Source of the DNA: Glandiceps talaboti
Lineage: Eukaryota; Hemichordata; Enteropneusta; Spengelidae
NCBI RefSeq assembly: GCF_964340395.1
Contig: NC_135555.1
Location: 22,790,225-22,854,224 of the forward strand
DNA: 64,000 bases
Direction: 5' to 3'
Part shown: piece by piece, positions 24,301 to 36,329 of the stretch
How positions within the stretch are numbered: position 1 is the first letter of the stretch
Layout of the letters: each line of letters begins with the position of its first letter
Notes under the pieces: model-generated
Database searches by the model: none
Seen by the model: the letters and a program-made list of their open reading frames with translations, nothing else
What the model was told of the DNA's origin: nothing
Made by a program: the position numbers and the translations under genes

Positions 24301-27187
24301 CATGAACTAGTGGCATGTGGTAGTCTGTAAGGCAGTGAGGTAACTTGTTTAATAAATCATCCCTTAACCTTGAACCTAGTACTATAATCATGAACATGGT
24401 GGCATGTGATAGTCTGTAAGGCAGTGAGGCAACTTGTTTAATAAGTCATCCCTTAACATTGAACCTAGTACTATAATCATGAACTAGTGGCATGTGATAG
24501 CCTGTAAAGTGGTGAGGTAACTTGTTTCATAAGTCATCCCTTAACCTTGAACCTAGTACTATAATCATGAACTAGTGGCATGTGGTAGTCTGTAAGGCAG
24601 TGAGGTAACTTGTTATTTAATAAGTCATCCCTTACCCTTGAACCTAGTACTATAATCATGAACATGGTGGCATGTGATAGTCTGTAAGGCAGTGAGGTAA
24701 CTTGTATATTAATAAGTCATCCCTTAACCTTGAACCTAGTACTATAATCATGAACATGGTGGCATGTGATAGTCTGTAAGGCAGTGAGGTAACTTGTATA
24801 ATAATAAGTCATCCCTTAACCTTGAACCTAGTACTATAATCATGAACATGGTGGCATGTGATAGTCTGTAAGGCAGTGAGGTAACTTGTTGTTTAATAAA
24901 TCATCCCTTAACCTTGAACCTAGTACTATAATCATGAACATGGTGGCATGTGATAGTCTGTAAGACAGTGAGGTAACTTGTTGTTTAATAAGTCATCCCT
25001 TAACCTTGAACCTAGTACTATAATCATGAACATGGTGGCATATGGTAGTCTGTAAGGCAGTGAGGTAACTTGTTGTTTAATAAGTCATCCCTTAACCTTG
25101 AACCTAGTACTATAATCATGAACCAGTGGCATGTGATAGTCTCTAAGACAGTGAGGTAACTTGTTGTTTAATAAGTCATCCCTTAACATTGAACCTAGTA
25201 CTATAATCATGAACTAGTGGCATGTGATAGCCTGTAAAGTGGTGAGGTAACTTGTTTAATAAGTCATCCCTTAACCTTGAACCTAGTACTATAATCATGA
25301 ACATGGTGGCATGTGATAGTCTGTAAGGCAGTGAGGCAACTTGTTTAATAAATCATCCCTTAACCTTGAACCTAGTACTATAATCATGAACTAGTGGGAT
25401 GTGATAGGCTGTAAGGCAGTGAGGTAACTTGTTGTTTAATAAGTCATCCCTTAACCTTGACCCTAGTACTATAATCATGAACTAGTGGCATGTGGTAGTC
25501 TGTAAGGCAGTGAGGTAACTTGTTTAATAAATCATCCCTTAACCTTGAACCTAGTACTATAATCATGAACATGGTAGCATGTGATAGTCTGTAAGGCAGT
25601 AAGGCAACTTGTTTAATAAATCATCCCTTAACCTTGAACCTAGTACTATAATCATGAACTAGTGGCATGTGGTAGTCTGTAAGGCAGTGAGGTAACTTTT
25701 TGTTTAATAAGTCATCCCTTAACATTGAACCTAGTACTATAATCATGAACTAGTGGCATGTGATAGCCTGTAAAGTGGTGAGGTAACTTGTTTCATAAGT
25801 CATCCCTTAACCTTGAACCTAGTACTATAATCATGAACTAGTGGCATGTGGTAGTCTGTAAGGCAGTGAGGTAACTTGTTATTTAATAAGTCATCCCTTA
25901 CCCTTGAACCTAGTACTATAATCATGAACATGGTGGCATGTGATAGTCTGTAAGGCAGTGAGGTAACTTGTATATTAATAAGTCATCCCTTAACCTTGAA
26001 CCTAGTACTATAATCATGAACATGGTGGCATGTGATAGTCTGTAAGGCAGTGAGGTAACTTGTATAATAATAAGTCATCCCTTAACCTTGAACCTAGTAC
26101 TATAATCATGAACATGGTGGCATTTGATAGTCTGTAAGGCAGTGAGGTAACTTGTTGTTTAATAAATCATCCCTTAACCTTGAACCTAGTACTATATAAT
26201 CATGAACATGGTGGCATGTGATAGTCTGTAAGACAGTGAGGTAACTTGTTGTTTAATAAGTCATCCCTTAATCTTGAACCTAGTACTATAATCATGAACA
26301 TGGTGGCATGTGATAGTCTGTAAGGCAGTGAGGTAACTTGTTGTTTAATAAGTCATCCCTTAACCTTGAACCTAGTACTATAATCATGAACTAGTGGCAT
26401 GTGATAGTCTGTAAGGCAGTGAGGTAACTTGTTTAATAAGTCATCCCCTAACCTTGAACCTAGTACTATAATCATGAACATGGTGGCATTTGATAGTCTG
26501 TAACGCAGTGAGGTAACTTGTTTAATAAGTCATCCCTTAACCTTGAACCTAGTACTATAATCATGAACATGGTGGCATGTGATAGTCTGTAACGCAGTGA
26601 GGTAACTTGTTGTTTAATAAGTCATCCCTTAACCTTGAACCTAGTACTATAATCATGAACTTGTGGCATGTGATAGTCTGTAAGGTAGTGAGGTAACACT
26701 GTTGTTTAATAAGTCAACCCTTAACCTTGAACGTCGTACTATAATCATGAACATGGTGGCATGTGATATTCTGTAAGGCAGTGAGGTAACTTGTTGTTTA
26801 ATAAGTCATCCCTTAACCTTGAACCTAGTACTATAATCATGAACATGGTGGCATGTGATAGTCTGTAACGCAGTGAGGTAACTTGTTGTTTAATAAGTCA
26901 TCCCTTAACCTTGAACCTAGTACTATAATCATGAACTAGTGGCATGTGATAGTCTGTAAGGTAGTGAGGTAACACTGTTGTTTAATAAGTCAACCCTTAA
27001 CCTTGAACGTCGTACTATAATCATGAACATGGTGGCATGTGATAGTCTGTAAGGCAGTGATGTAACTTGTTTAATAAGTCATCCCTTAACCTTGAACGTC
27101 GTACTATAATCATGAACATGGTGCCATGTGATAGTCTGTAAGGCAGTGAGGTAACTTGTTGTTTAATATGTCATCCCTTAACCTTGG
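21386..27187. repeat. 91-bp satellite array 2
   Basis: About 64 monomers of the same satellite as array 1, but with its own mixture of variants. A block with GATGTAACTTCTTTAATAAG, CTAGCGGCATG and GTTGAAACTAG at about 21448 recurs about 1079 bp later near 22528. A block with CATCCCTTACCCTTG recurs near 23540, 24627 and 25895. Near the right end a three-monomer unit with CAACCCTTAACC and GAACGTCGTAC repeats (26713, 26988). The array ends at CCCTTAACCTTGG exactly as array 1 does. Confidence 0.95.
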
Positions 27188-27605
27188 GGTGTTTATTTGG
27201 AATAACACCAAAGTAAAGTGTAGAATCACAGTATTGACTCGTAGTACTAAAATAATATGACAACGAAGCAGAGATTAAGAGCAATATATAGACAAACAAA
27301 CTGATATTTTCAGTGTTTAAAGTTTGTGTCTAATGACGTTTTACTCGGACCAGCCTGCTACCGCCACACGAACATAATTTCACAACTGTATTTGTTTGTT
27401 ATTTCCGCCCTCAGTGGCTGGATATGGGTTTTGATGTAAGGCATGATGGGGCGCCAGTCAGCCATCTTGTCTGTTATGTAAATGTCTGGTTAAACTGTCG
27501 ACAGTAGTTGGTGCCTTTTTAGCTACGTTTTATCTAAAACTAAAGTCGTCGCCTCGCTCCGATCCGGAGCAATACTATAACCGCGTACTGATCAGCGAGT
27601 GCCTT
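27188..27605 (+). repeat. post-satellite module copy 2 plus CpG-rich segment, first copy
   Basis: The 3'-splice module (27188-27313, ending GATATTTTCAG) is followed by about 290 bp containing GCCAGTCAGCCATCTTGTC and a palindromic CGCTCCGATCCGGAGC. This second part recurs at 27792-28318. CpG content is higher than in the surroundings, so it could be promoter or first-exon material, but no start or frame can be defined. Confidence 0.6.
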
Positions 27606-27643
27606 AGCCTTCAGCCTAGTACTATAATCATAAATTAGTGGCA
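27606..27643. repeat. isolated partial satellite monomer
   Basis: CCTAGTACTATAATCATAAA and TTAGTGGCAG match the start of the 91-bp satellite. This single remnant sits where the array would be in a third unit. Confidence 0.7.
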
Positions 27644-28318
27644 GGTGTTTATTTCAAATAACACCAATAAAAGTTTGATAGAAGTAAAGTTTAGAATCAC
27701 AGTATTGACTCATAGTACTAAAGTAATAAGACAACAAGGCAGAGATTAAGAGAAATATATAGACAAACAAATTGATATTTTCAGTGTTTAATGTTTGTGG
27801 CTAATGACTTTTTAGTCGGACCGTCCTGCTACCTTCACACAAACATAATTTCACAACTGTATGTTTTTTCTTATTATTCAGGCAGTTTGACATGATTGTT
27901 TATAAGCTTAATAAAAAAATTGGAACATATCCTGAGAAATGTTCACAAATACACCTAAGATTTGTTGAAAAATGGAAGATATACACCGGTAGTATAGTGG
28001 GGTCACGCTCTGTCGTTCTCAAGTAACTGTTTTTCTGTTTTAACATGTGGACATTGCCAGAGAAAAGAAGGGGTAATGAGATCTAGATAACCATATAATT
28101 GGAATACCGCCCTCATCAGTGGCTGGATATGGGTTTTGACGTATTGCTCTAGCAAGGCATTCTGGGGCGCCAGTCAGCCATCTTGTCTGTTATGTTAGGT
28201 TAGACTAGACCGTGGACACTCGTTCATGACTTTTTTGCTACGTTTTATCTAAAACTAAAGTCGTCGCCTCGCTCCGATCCGGAGCAATACTATAACCGCG
28301 TACTGATCAGCGAGTGCC
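27644..28318 (+). repeat. post-satellite module copy 3 plus CpG-rich segment, second copy
   Basis: A third copy of the module (27644-27791) followed by the second copy of the CpG-rich segment, here enlarged by about 230 bp of unrelated AT-rich DNA (about 27870-28100). The two CpG-rich copies both end at TGATCAGCGAGTGCC. Confidence 0.65.
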
Positions 28319-29254
28319 AGAGGCACGAGCGACTGTGATCGCTTGCTGTATCTCCCTTTCTATTACTTATTCATGATGTGACATCATGGCTATCGTGTGA
28401 TTTGCATACAGATCACTCAACATTCAACGCGCGCATATACACGTACACCGTAGCGCAAATTTGACCCTGTAAATGTATTTTGATGGTCATATCAAGTAAT
28501 TTACCTTTCCAATCTTTCTTTGTGAAAGCCTGAAACCGTGTGTTTTTTTTTGACAATTGTAAATGACGTCGTTGGACAACCTCGATGCCCAACATGGCAA
28601 TTTCATTGATAATGTCATGCTCATATGCTCACTTAGTCAATGTTGCCGTGTACATGTAGGTCGCTGCGAGTCGATGGGGCTTAATTGGCTCCAACTCATG
28701 GACTATTATCATGCATATATTTTTTCTTTTCTGAAAGTCTTTCACGTATGAATATCTGTTAATATCCAAATTTCTCCAGTGCGTCTTGATATGTTAACTC
28801 GCTTGGTGACTCGGGCGACACCATGTTCAGTTCAGTCCGATTACATTCCTCCACTACCTGGAGAACCACATTAAAAATGTGGTAAAAAAATAAATAGATA
28901 AATAAAATAAAGGTAAAAAGTTTACAGTTTAAGTGTTGGTGTACAGGGCAAGGTTATGTGGTAGTCTATTGCTTCATTGGGATTGAGAGTTGCATGCAGC
29001 GTTTGTGGTGAATTGCAAAGCACATTCCTCTTGAAATGGTTTCAATTTGGTTGATAATGATTTTTCTTTTTGGTGAACTTGTTATTCTTGAAATGGTAGT
29101 AACGTCAAAGATGCGTTGAAGGAGAAGAGTTTTATTTTGATACAGTTCATCTCAATATTCTATGTCAAAATTATTTACAATTATTAGTTCCATTTTTTCA
29201 CTAGTGAAGCACGTATGTAGTTTCTGTTGCTGGGCAACTACCGGGTATACGGTA
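28319..29254. other. no recognisable gene
   Basis: Short open frames at 28413-28595 (minus) and 28563-28751 (plus) have no features of real exons. A short A-rich stretch lies near 28885-28925. Nothing else is supported. Confidence 0.5.
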
Positions 29255-29492
29255 CTATGGTATAGTATAGTATAAGTACATAGTATAGTCTAGTATATAG
29301 TATAGCATAGTATAGTATAGTATATTGTATAGTATAGTATATGGTATAGTATAGCACAGTATATAGTGTATGGCATAGTATAGTGTGGTATAGTATAGTA
29401 TATTGTATAGTATAGTATATGGCATAGTATAGTGTATAGTATAGCGTAGTGTATAGTATAGCATAGTATATAGCATAGTATATTGTATATCA
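29255..29492. repeat. ATAGT-type pentameric repeat, left part
   Basis: Irregular pentamer-based repeat (TAGTATAGTATA with TGGCATAG and GCACAGTATATAG variants). The minus-strand open frames rich in Tyr, Ile and Leu are artefacts of the repeat. Confidence 0.9.
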
Positions 29493-29505
29493 TATTATAG
29501 CATTA

Positions 29506-29735
29506 CCAATTCCAGTGAATTTTGTGACCGCTGCACATTATTACTGATAATGTACTCCGTTATTGGGCATCGCGGCCCCGGAACGAGCATAACAATACAC
29601 GCTTATGTCCGTGTACGTACGTGCGTCGCTATGATTAGTATTCAGCTTCCGGGCCGAACATGGCAGACGATGTTCAGCGCTGTGTATATTATCCGTTGTT
29701 TTGCGTTTCTCGGTCTACAAATTCACTGGAATTGG
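29506..29735. mobile_element. small inverted-repeat element inside the pentameric repeat
   Basis: The ends CCAATTCCAGTGAATTT (29506 onward) and AAATTCACTGGAATTGG (ending 29735) are inverted repeats bracketing about 230 bp with higher GC content than the flanks. This fits a non-autonomous DNA transposon. The target duplication is hard to define in the repetitive flanks. Confidence 0.6.
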
Positions 29736-29753
29736 CAAAACTATAAAATAATA

Positions 29754-29892
29754 ACAATAATGTACGCCCTCCCAGTCCATAATGGACTCAAGCAAACTTT
29801 GCACTCCATAATGGGCTCGGCTGTCGCCTCGCCCATTATGTCGTTCAAAGTTTGCTTTCGTCCATTATGGGCTGGGAGGGCGTACATTATTG
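29754..29892. repeat. 139-bp fold-back
   Basis: The left arm starts CAATAATGTACGCCCTCCCA and the right arm ends with its complement; stems of about 55 bp with a few mismatches surround a short loop near 29820. Both arms contain TCCATAATGG and CAAACTTTG blocks. A transcript would form a long hairpin. Fold-back transposon or inverted duplication. Confidence 0.75.
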
Positions 29893-29896
29893 TTTA

Positions 29897-30004
29897 AGTA
29901 TAGTATAGTGTAGTTTATAGTATATAGTATAGTATAGTATAGTATATAGTATAGCACAGTATATAGTGTGTGGCATAGTATAGTATATGGTATATTATAT
30001 TATG
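29897..30004. repeat. ATAGT-type pentameric repeat, right part
   Basis: Continuation of the pentameric repeat found at 29255-29492, suggesting that the sequences between were inserted into one repeat tract. Confidence 0.85.
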
Positions 30005-30984
30005 CCAGTATATTGATGGCGCAAATCGAGAGATCTGATTGGTCTAGACATCGAACTAGCACGTCTAAAACGAGCGATAATGCACGGTTGGCACGCGGCC
30101 AAATTTTGTTCGTCTAGCTACGTGCGTTGAGTTGTAGTCCGCGTGATACTGATAGTGAACTCTGCGAATTGTCAGGATTGAGGAGGATTTTCTCTCAATG
30201 AGACAATATTTTATCAGAAATTATGAAGGAAATTTCGAAAGCAATCAAGTCATCGCGTATGTGTACAAATCATCGCCTACTACATGTACTAAGGTCAAGG
30301 CATGCACGAGATCGGTCCCAGCCGGCCTCGGCGCGGCTGGAGTAGAAACATTGGTGAGCTGTCCTGTCCTGTCCTGTCATAAAATGAAGCAAGTGTAAGA
30401 GCTTACACTGGCTGACTTACCATTAATCTAAATAGAAATTTGTCTGGGATCCTGTCCTAGAGTATCAGTCATCAATCCGAGAGGGAAATCCTCAAACCCG
30501 AAAATCTACTGACGTAACTTCCAGTAATATAAATACATTGTAAATATAAACCTGTCGCCATGTCTCACTTCACCGAGTCGCGAATTCGGCCGGGAACGAT
30601 CGAAGCACGCTGTATTCAATAAACCACTTCAAGTTTATACCTTGAGTCAAACAGGTTGTTTATTCATCACTGTGCACTTTTAATGAGCCGATCAATGTAC
30701 AGATTATCCCTATAAACGACTAGCAGATAAAATAAATCCAGTCGCTGCACGACGTTCACATCATGGTTGAGGCCAAGATCAGCTGTCTTGAAAGCGGCGT
30801 TATTGTTTTGCAAATTAGTCACAGAGGCGCATATGAAACTAGAATCTTGTTTCCGATATTTTCAATATACTAGTATAATATAATAGCGATAAACCACCCC
30901 CTGGGGAAGGTATACAACTCGGTTTTGACCAGTGAACTCAATATATGCACTCGCTATCGCTCGTGCATATATTTCGTTCCTACA
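30005..30984. other. no recognisable gene; part of a dispersed repeat
   Basis: Bases about 29990-30046 match, in reverse orientation, a segment at 44578-44640 (GACCAATCAGATCTCTTGAT type), so this is a dispersed repeat end. A CTGTC pentamer run lies near 30360-30378. A palindromic patch ATATATGCAC/GTGCATATAT lies near 30940-30971. No coding exon is supported. Confidence 0.5.
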
Positions 30985-33852
30985 TTGCTACAAAAGTAAG
31001 TATGAATTTCATTTCATTCAATAAAAAAAGTTATGCTGTATTAATACTGTTTTTTTTTCATTCACTTCAGGATGGCGCCACGGAAGCTGGTCCGAAGACC
31101 GGAAAAACAGATGAATGGAAAGCTGATGTGAAGACCCAAGACAGATGACTGGATAAGAAGACCGAACACGTGATTGATGCCAGATGCTACAAAAGTAAGT
31201 ATGAATTTCATTTCATTCAATAAAAAAAGTAACGCTGTATTAATACTGTTTTACTTTTTAATTCACTTCAGGATGGCGCCACGGAAGCTGGTCCGAAGAC
31301 CGGAAAAACAGATGAATGGATAGCTTATGTGAAGACCCAAGACAGATGACTGGATAAGAAGACCGAACACTTGATTGATGCCAGATGCTACAAAAGTAAG
31401 TATGAATTTCATTTCATTCAATAAATAAAGTTATGCTGTATTAATACTGTTTTACTTTTTAATTCACTTCAGGATGGCGCCACGGAAGCTGGTCCGAAGA
31501 CCGGAAAAACAGATGAATGGATAGCTGATGTGAAGACCCAAGACAGATGACTGGATAAGAAGACCGAACACTTGATTGATGCCAGATACTACAAAAGTAA
31601 GTATGAATTTCATTTCATTCAATAAATCAAGTTATGCTGTATTAATACTGTTTTACTTTTTAATTCACTTCAGGATGGCGCCACGGAAGCTGGTCCGAAG
31701 ACCGGAAAAACAGATGAATGGAAAGCTGATGTGAAGACCCAAGACAGATGACTGGATAAGAAGACCGAACACTTGATTGATGCCAGATGCTACAAAAGTA
31801 AGTATGAATTTCATTTTATTCAATTAGTAAAGTTATGCTGTATTAATACTGTTTTATTTTTTAATTCACTTCAGGATGGCACCACGGAAGCTGGTCCGAA
31901 GACCGGAAAAACAGATGAATGGAAAGCTGATGTGAAGACCCAAGACAGATGACTGGATAAGAAGACCGAACACTTGATTGATGCCAGATGCTACAAAAGT
32001 AAGTATGAATTTCATTTTATTCTATAAAAAAAGTTATGCTGTATTAATACTGTTTTATTTTTTAATTCACTTCAGGATGGCGCCACGGAAGCTGGTCCGA
32101 AGACCGGAAAAACAGATGAATGGAAAGCTGATGTGAAGACCCAAGACAGATGACTGGATAAGAAGACCGAACACTTGATTGATGCCAGATGCTACAAAAG
32201 TAAGTATGAATTTCATTTCATTCAATAAATAAAGTTATGCTGTATTAATACTGTTTTATGTTTTAATTCACTTTAGGATGGCGCCACGGAAGCTGGTCCG
32301 AAGACCGGAAAAACAGATGAATGGAAAGCTGATGTGAAGACCCAAGACAGATGACTGGATAAGAAGACCGAACACTTGATTGATGCCAGATGCTACAAAA
32401 GTAAGTATGAATTTCATTTCATTCAATTAGTAAAGTTATGCTGTATTAATACTGTTTTATTTTTTAATTCACTTCAGGATGGCGCCACGGAAGCTGGTCC
32501 GAAGACCGGAAAAACAGATGAATGGATAGCTGATGTGAAGGCCCAAGACAGATGACTGGATAAGAAGACCGAACACTTGATTGATGCCAGATGCTACAAA
32601 AGTAAGTATGAATTTCATTTCATTCAATAAATAAAGTTATGCTGTATTAATACTGTTTTATTTTTTAATTCACTTCAGGATGGCGCCACGGAAGCTGGTC
32701 CGAAGACCGGAAAAACAGATGAATGGAAAGCTGATGTGAAGACCCAAGACAGATGACTGGATAAGAAGACCGAACACTTGATTGATGCCAGATGCTACAA
32801 AAGTAAGTATGAATTTCATTCAATAAATAAATAAAGTTATGCTGTATTAATACTGTTTTATTTTTTAATTCACTTCAGGATGGCGCCACGGAAGCTGGTC
32901 CGAAGACCGGAAAAACAGATGAATGGAAAGCTGATGTGAAGACCCAAGACAGATGACTGGATAAGAAGACCGAACACTTGATTGATGCCAGACGCTACAA
33001 AAGTAAGTATGAATTTCATTTCATTCAATTAGTAAAGTTATGCTGTATTAATACTGTTTTATTTTTTAATTCACTTCAGGATGGCGCCACGGAAGCTGGC
33101 CCGAAGACCGGAAAAACAGATGAATGGAAAGCTGATGTGAAGACCCAAGACAGATGACTGGATAAGAAGACCGAACACTTGATTGATGCCAGATGCTACA
33201 AAAGTAAGTATGAATTTCATTTCATTCAATAAATAAAGTTATGCTGTATTAATACTGTTTTATTTTTTAATTCACTTCAGGATGGCGCCACGGAAGCTGG
33301 TCCGAAGACCGGAAAAACAGATGAATGGAAAGCTGATGTGAAGACCCAAGACAGATGACTGGATAAGAAGACCGAACACTTGATTGATGCCAGACGCTAC
33401 AAAAGTAAGTATGAATTTCATTTCATTCAATTAGTAAAGGTATGCTGTATTAATACTGTTTTATTTTTTAATTCACTTCAGGATGGTGCCACGGAAGCTG
33501 GTCCGAAGACCGGAAAAACAGATGAATGGATAGCTGATGTGAAGACCCAAGACAGATGACTGGATAAGAAGACCGAACACTTGATTGATGCCAGATGTTA
33601 CAAAAGTAAGTATGAACTTCATTTCATTCAATAAATAAAGTTATGCTATATTTTAATACTGTTTTATTTTTTAATTCACTTCAGGATGGCACCACGGAAG
33701 CTGGTCCGAAGACCGGAAAAACAGATGAATGGATAGCTGATGTGAAGACCCAAGACAGATGACTGGATAAGAAGACCGAACACTTGATTGATGCCAGATG
33801 CTACAAAAGTAAGTATGAATTTCATTTCATTCAATAAATAAAGTTGTTCTGT
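30985..33852 (+). repeat. 14-copy tandem array of a 201-bp splice-flanked unit
   Basis: Copies begin (GATGGCGCCACGG) at 31071, 31272, 31473, 31674, 31875, 32076, 32277, 32478, 32679, 32879, 33080, 33281, 33482 and 33685, so the period is 200-203 bp. Each unit has a T-rich tract ending TTCACTTCAG (CTTTAG in the seventh), a 124-nt body, and CTACAAAA followed by GTAAGTATG. The body has stops in all three plus-strand frames and its length is not a multiple of 3, so it does not encode a continuous protein. It contains GTGAAGACCCAAGACAG, sharing its core with the 19-bp minisatellite. A further partial 5' unit with the same donor lies at 30985-31000. The array could be alternative noncoding exons of one transcript, or a satellite that captured an exon. 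Confidence 0.9.
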
Positions 33853-33874
33853 ATTAAAAATGCTATAATCCTTT

Positions 33875-34062
33875 TTGCCGCCACCGCCGTCAACTACCTC
33901 GCGTCGCGTCGCGTCGCAAATTTCACCATCTCCGTCAGCATCCGCGCTGTCAACTACCTCACATCGCGTCGCGTCTCAAATTTCGCTGTCTCCATTTTCA
34001 CCGCGCGCGTGTCTCCGCCAGCGTCCGCGCCCAAACATACAAACTATATGTTTGTATGTTTG
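33875..34062. repeat. GC-rich duplicated segment and perfect hairpin
   Basis: Two related blocks of about 70 bp carrying GTCAACTACCTC and TCGCGTCGCGTC lie side by side, then a perfect 13-bp inverted repeat CAAACATACAAAC / GTTTGTATGTTTG with a 5-nt loop (34032-34062). The short open frames here follow from the low stop density. Confidence 0.65.
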
Positions 34063-34247
34063 AGGTTATAGGGGCCCATGCCCTTATAACTTAACACTAT
34101 TTGCTGTCAAGCATAGTGTGTGTGGAGTTGCCACACCCCCTCCCCCACCCCACCCCTCCCCTGGTATATGGCATCTCAAAGAGGCTACATTGAGTTGCTT
34201 GGCAGCAATGACACCCCTAGCTTTGACTAGATAATATAGAAATTAGA

Positions 34248-34282
34248 CTGTTAGAATAATGTTAGTATACATTATTCTAACA
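34248..34282. repeat. small hairpin
   Basis: TGTTAGAATAATG and CATTATTCTAACA are perfect inverted repeats separated by 9 nt. Probably the remnant of an inverted-repeat element. Confidence 0.6.
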
Positions 34283-34559
34283 TCGAATTTCTAGGGGACC
34301 TTATGCCAGAGATATGCCATATCATAACCTGTTTACAGCGCTCACAGCAAATTCCATTTTATCTTCAAGGATGGGAATTTAGCTAAAATGTAATGTAAGT
34401 TCCATAAACAGTCTATACATAAATTAACCAACTGAAAGTACTGTTGTCTGGCTGTTGTGGATGTCAATCAAGGCAATGGCTATTATATCTACAGCATATT
34501 AAGTGTACATCAGCTACACCTGACGGCTAAGAGTGGTAAGTGCCATCTATAAGTTACTC

Positions 34560-34870
34560 ACTTTATGTTATTCATCTACATTTGATATGCAATGATGATG
34601 AATGTAAAATAACTTTTAATTTATACATGCTAACATAAGTGACACATAAGGCAAGTAACGCATGTGTGAATATAAATGATGCACACATAAGACAAATGAT
34701 GAAAATATGAAAATGAATTACACACGCATAAAGTAAATGGTTCATCATAAAAATAAATGACACATTTAAGGTAACTGATGCATGTGTGGAAATAAATTAC
34801 ACATATAAGACAAATGACATGCCATGTAAAAAGTGATATACAAAGCAAGTGATATACGTATGAAAGAAAA
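34560..34870. repeat. degenerate tandem repeat
   Basis: A loose repeat of about 25-40 bp based on AATGACACATATAAGACAAA-like sequence. Open frames on the minus strand reflect the repeat. Confidence 0.5.
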
Positions 34871-36329
34871 TATAACGCTTAAACACACAACTACGACTGC
34901 TTGCTGGAGAGTTTGATGTGCCCTCTACGACAGTTTTCCAAGTAATACTGCATTATATAGTAGGAGGGTCGGACGTACAAACATTGAGTACTTTAGATGT
35001 CTGACTAAATGTTACAATACGAATACTGTGTAGGCATTTTGTCAACCGTTACCAAATTTGAAAGAAAATGTCATGGTAGGTAGGATGGAAGTGGTTGAGG
35101 GTTCATCGAGGGTTACAGACTTAGGCAGTATTTTGACAGAATCAGGTGAAATGAGTTAGGTTTCAATTGAGTCTAGTACTACCCCAGTGTCAGTAGCCGG
35201 CCCTCACTGGCTAGACTACTGCCACATTAGCTAGCCATTCCTCGCTGAAACATCTCGTGCCACTACTAAAATACCTCGAGCCACGATATATCTCATTTTC
35301 CAACTAATAAATCACACAAAACTCTTCAAGCGCATAACCACTCAAAAGAGTTTTGAGCGGTGGTGTCGTTACACATGTTGACCAGTATTATTGAGCATAT
35401 GCATGACACCTGTTCACCCTGCATGCCTGTCCAAATGGCTGATGATGGAGACTTTTTGAGTGGTTGTGTGTTGCATGAGAAATGAATAATTGGTGTGCAT
35501 TTGTTATTTTAAGGGAGAATGGAAGAGGTTGAGGAACTCTGCGTAATTTATTTGTTGGGAAATGCGTCACAAGAAATAGCGCGGGTGGTGGCACTAGCTG
35601 TTCCACATGATTGCCTTTGAAGACTCGTACAGAAAATCAACTCTCTAATGCTCCCACTACCAATTACACAACCATCAGATGTGCTGACTTTTAATAAAAT
35701 GCCATGAACATAATTCAACCCTATGTGTAAAGAATAGTTTCTGATACATGATAGTGCTACTGTCTTGTGAAAACACCATATTGCTAATTACATGATTACT
35801 ATCTTCTACAGTTTGGAAAGCATATCTTCCTGTTATAGTGGCTTTAAAAGTCAAAAAGGTCAGAGCTTCTTGGGAGAGAACCTTACCCCCCTCATCCCAT
35901 GATATGCGTACATATCCCAATCTCAAGCTTTTTTCCCTAGTTTATAATGCCAAGATGCCATTAAGGTTTTCATTTGCTCATTACATGATGTGCTGTGTGA
36001 TAAAGTATTACGATAGACTCTCTCACAGTCCTCGTAGCTTCACATAAATATCTAAAACTTGGGTTGTTTTGTATGTACGATATCTACTCTATATAATAGT
36101 ACTTGAATATGTCTGTACTGTGTGCCCTCGTCATATAGGGCTGACCTTTTGTTAATGTGTTCACACGAACCCCTAGCCCCTCTCAGTTTGAGTATAAAAG
36201 CCCACATGGGTGTAGAGGATGCATCTATTACACTATTTAATTTAATAGAACGTAAGAATGCGTACATATGGATTCTTTTCATAGACTTCTTTTGGTACAT
36301 TCAATACTATAAAGCCATACAATCTATTA
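34871..36329. other. no recognisable gene
   Basis: Several short open frames on both strands, none with supporting splice sites, composition or family resemblance. I see no transposon ends. Confidence 0.5.

Noticed and set aside
6053-27187. CRISPR-like array
   Set aside because: There are no unique spacers between conserved repeats; monomers are contiguous and the context is an animal genome.
29255-29493. Tyr/Ile/Leu-rich open frames in the pentameric repeat
   Set aside because: Produced by a stop-poor simple repeat; no start context or neighbouring exon.
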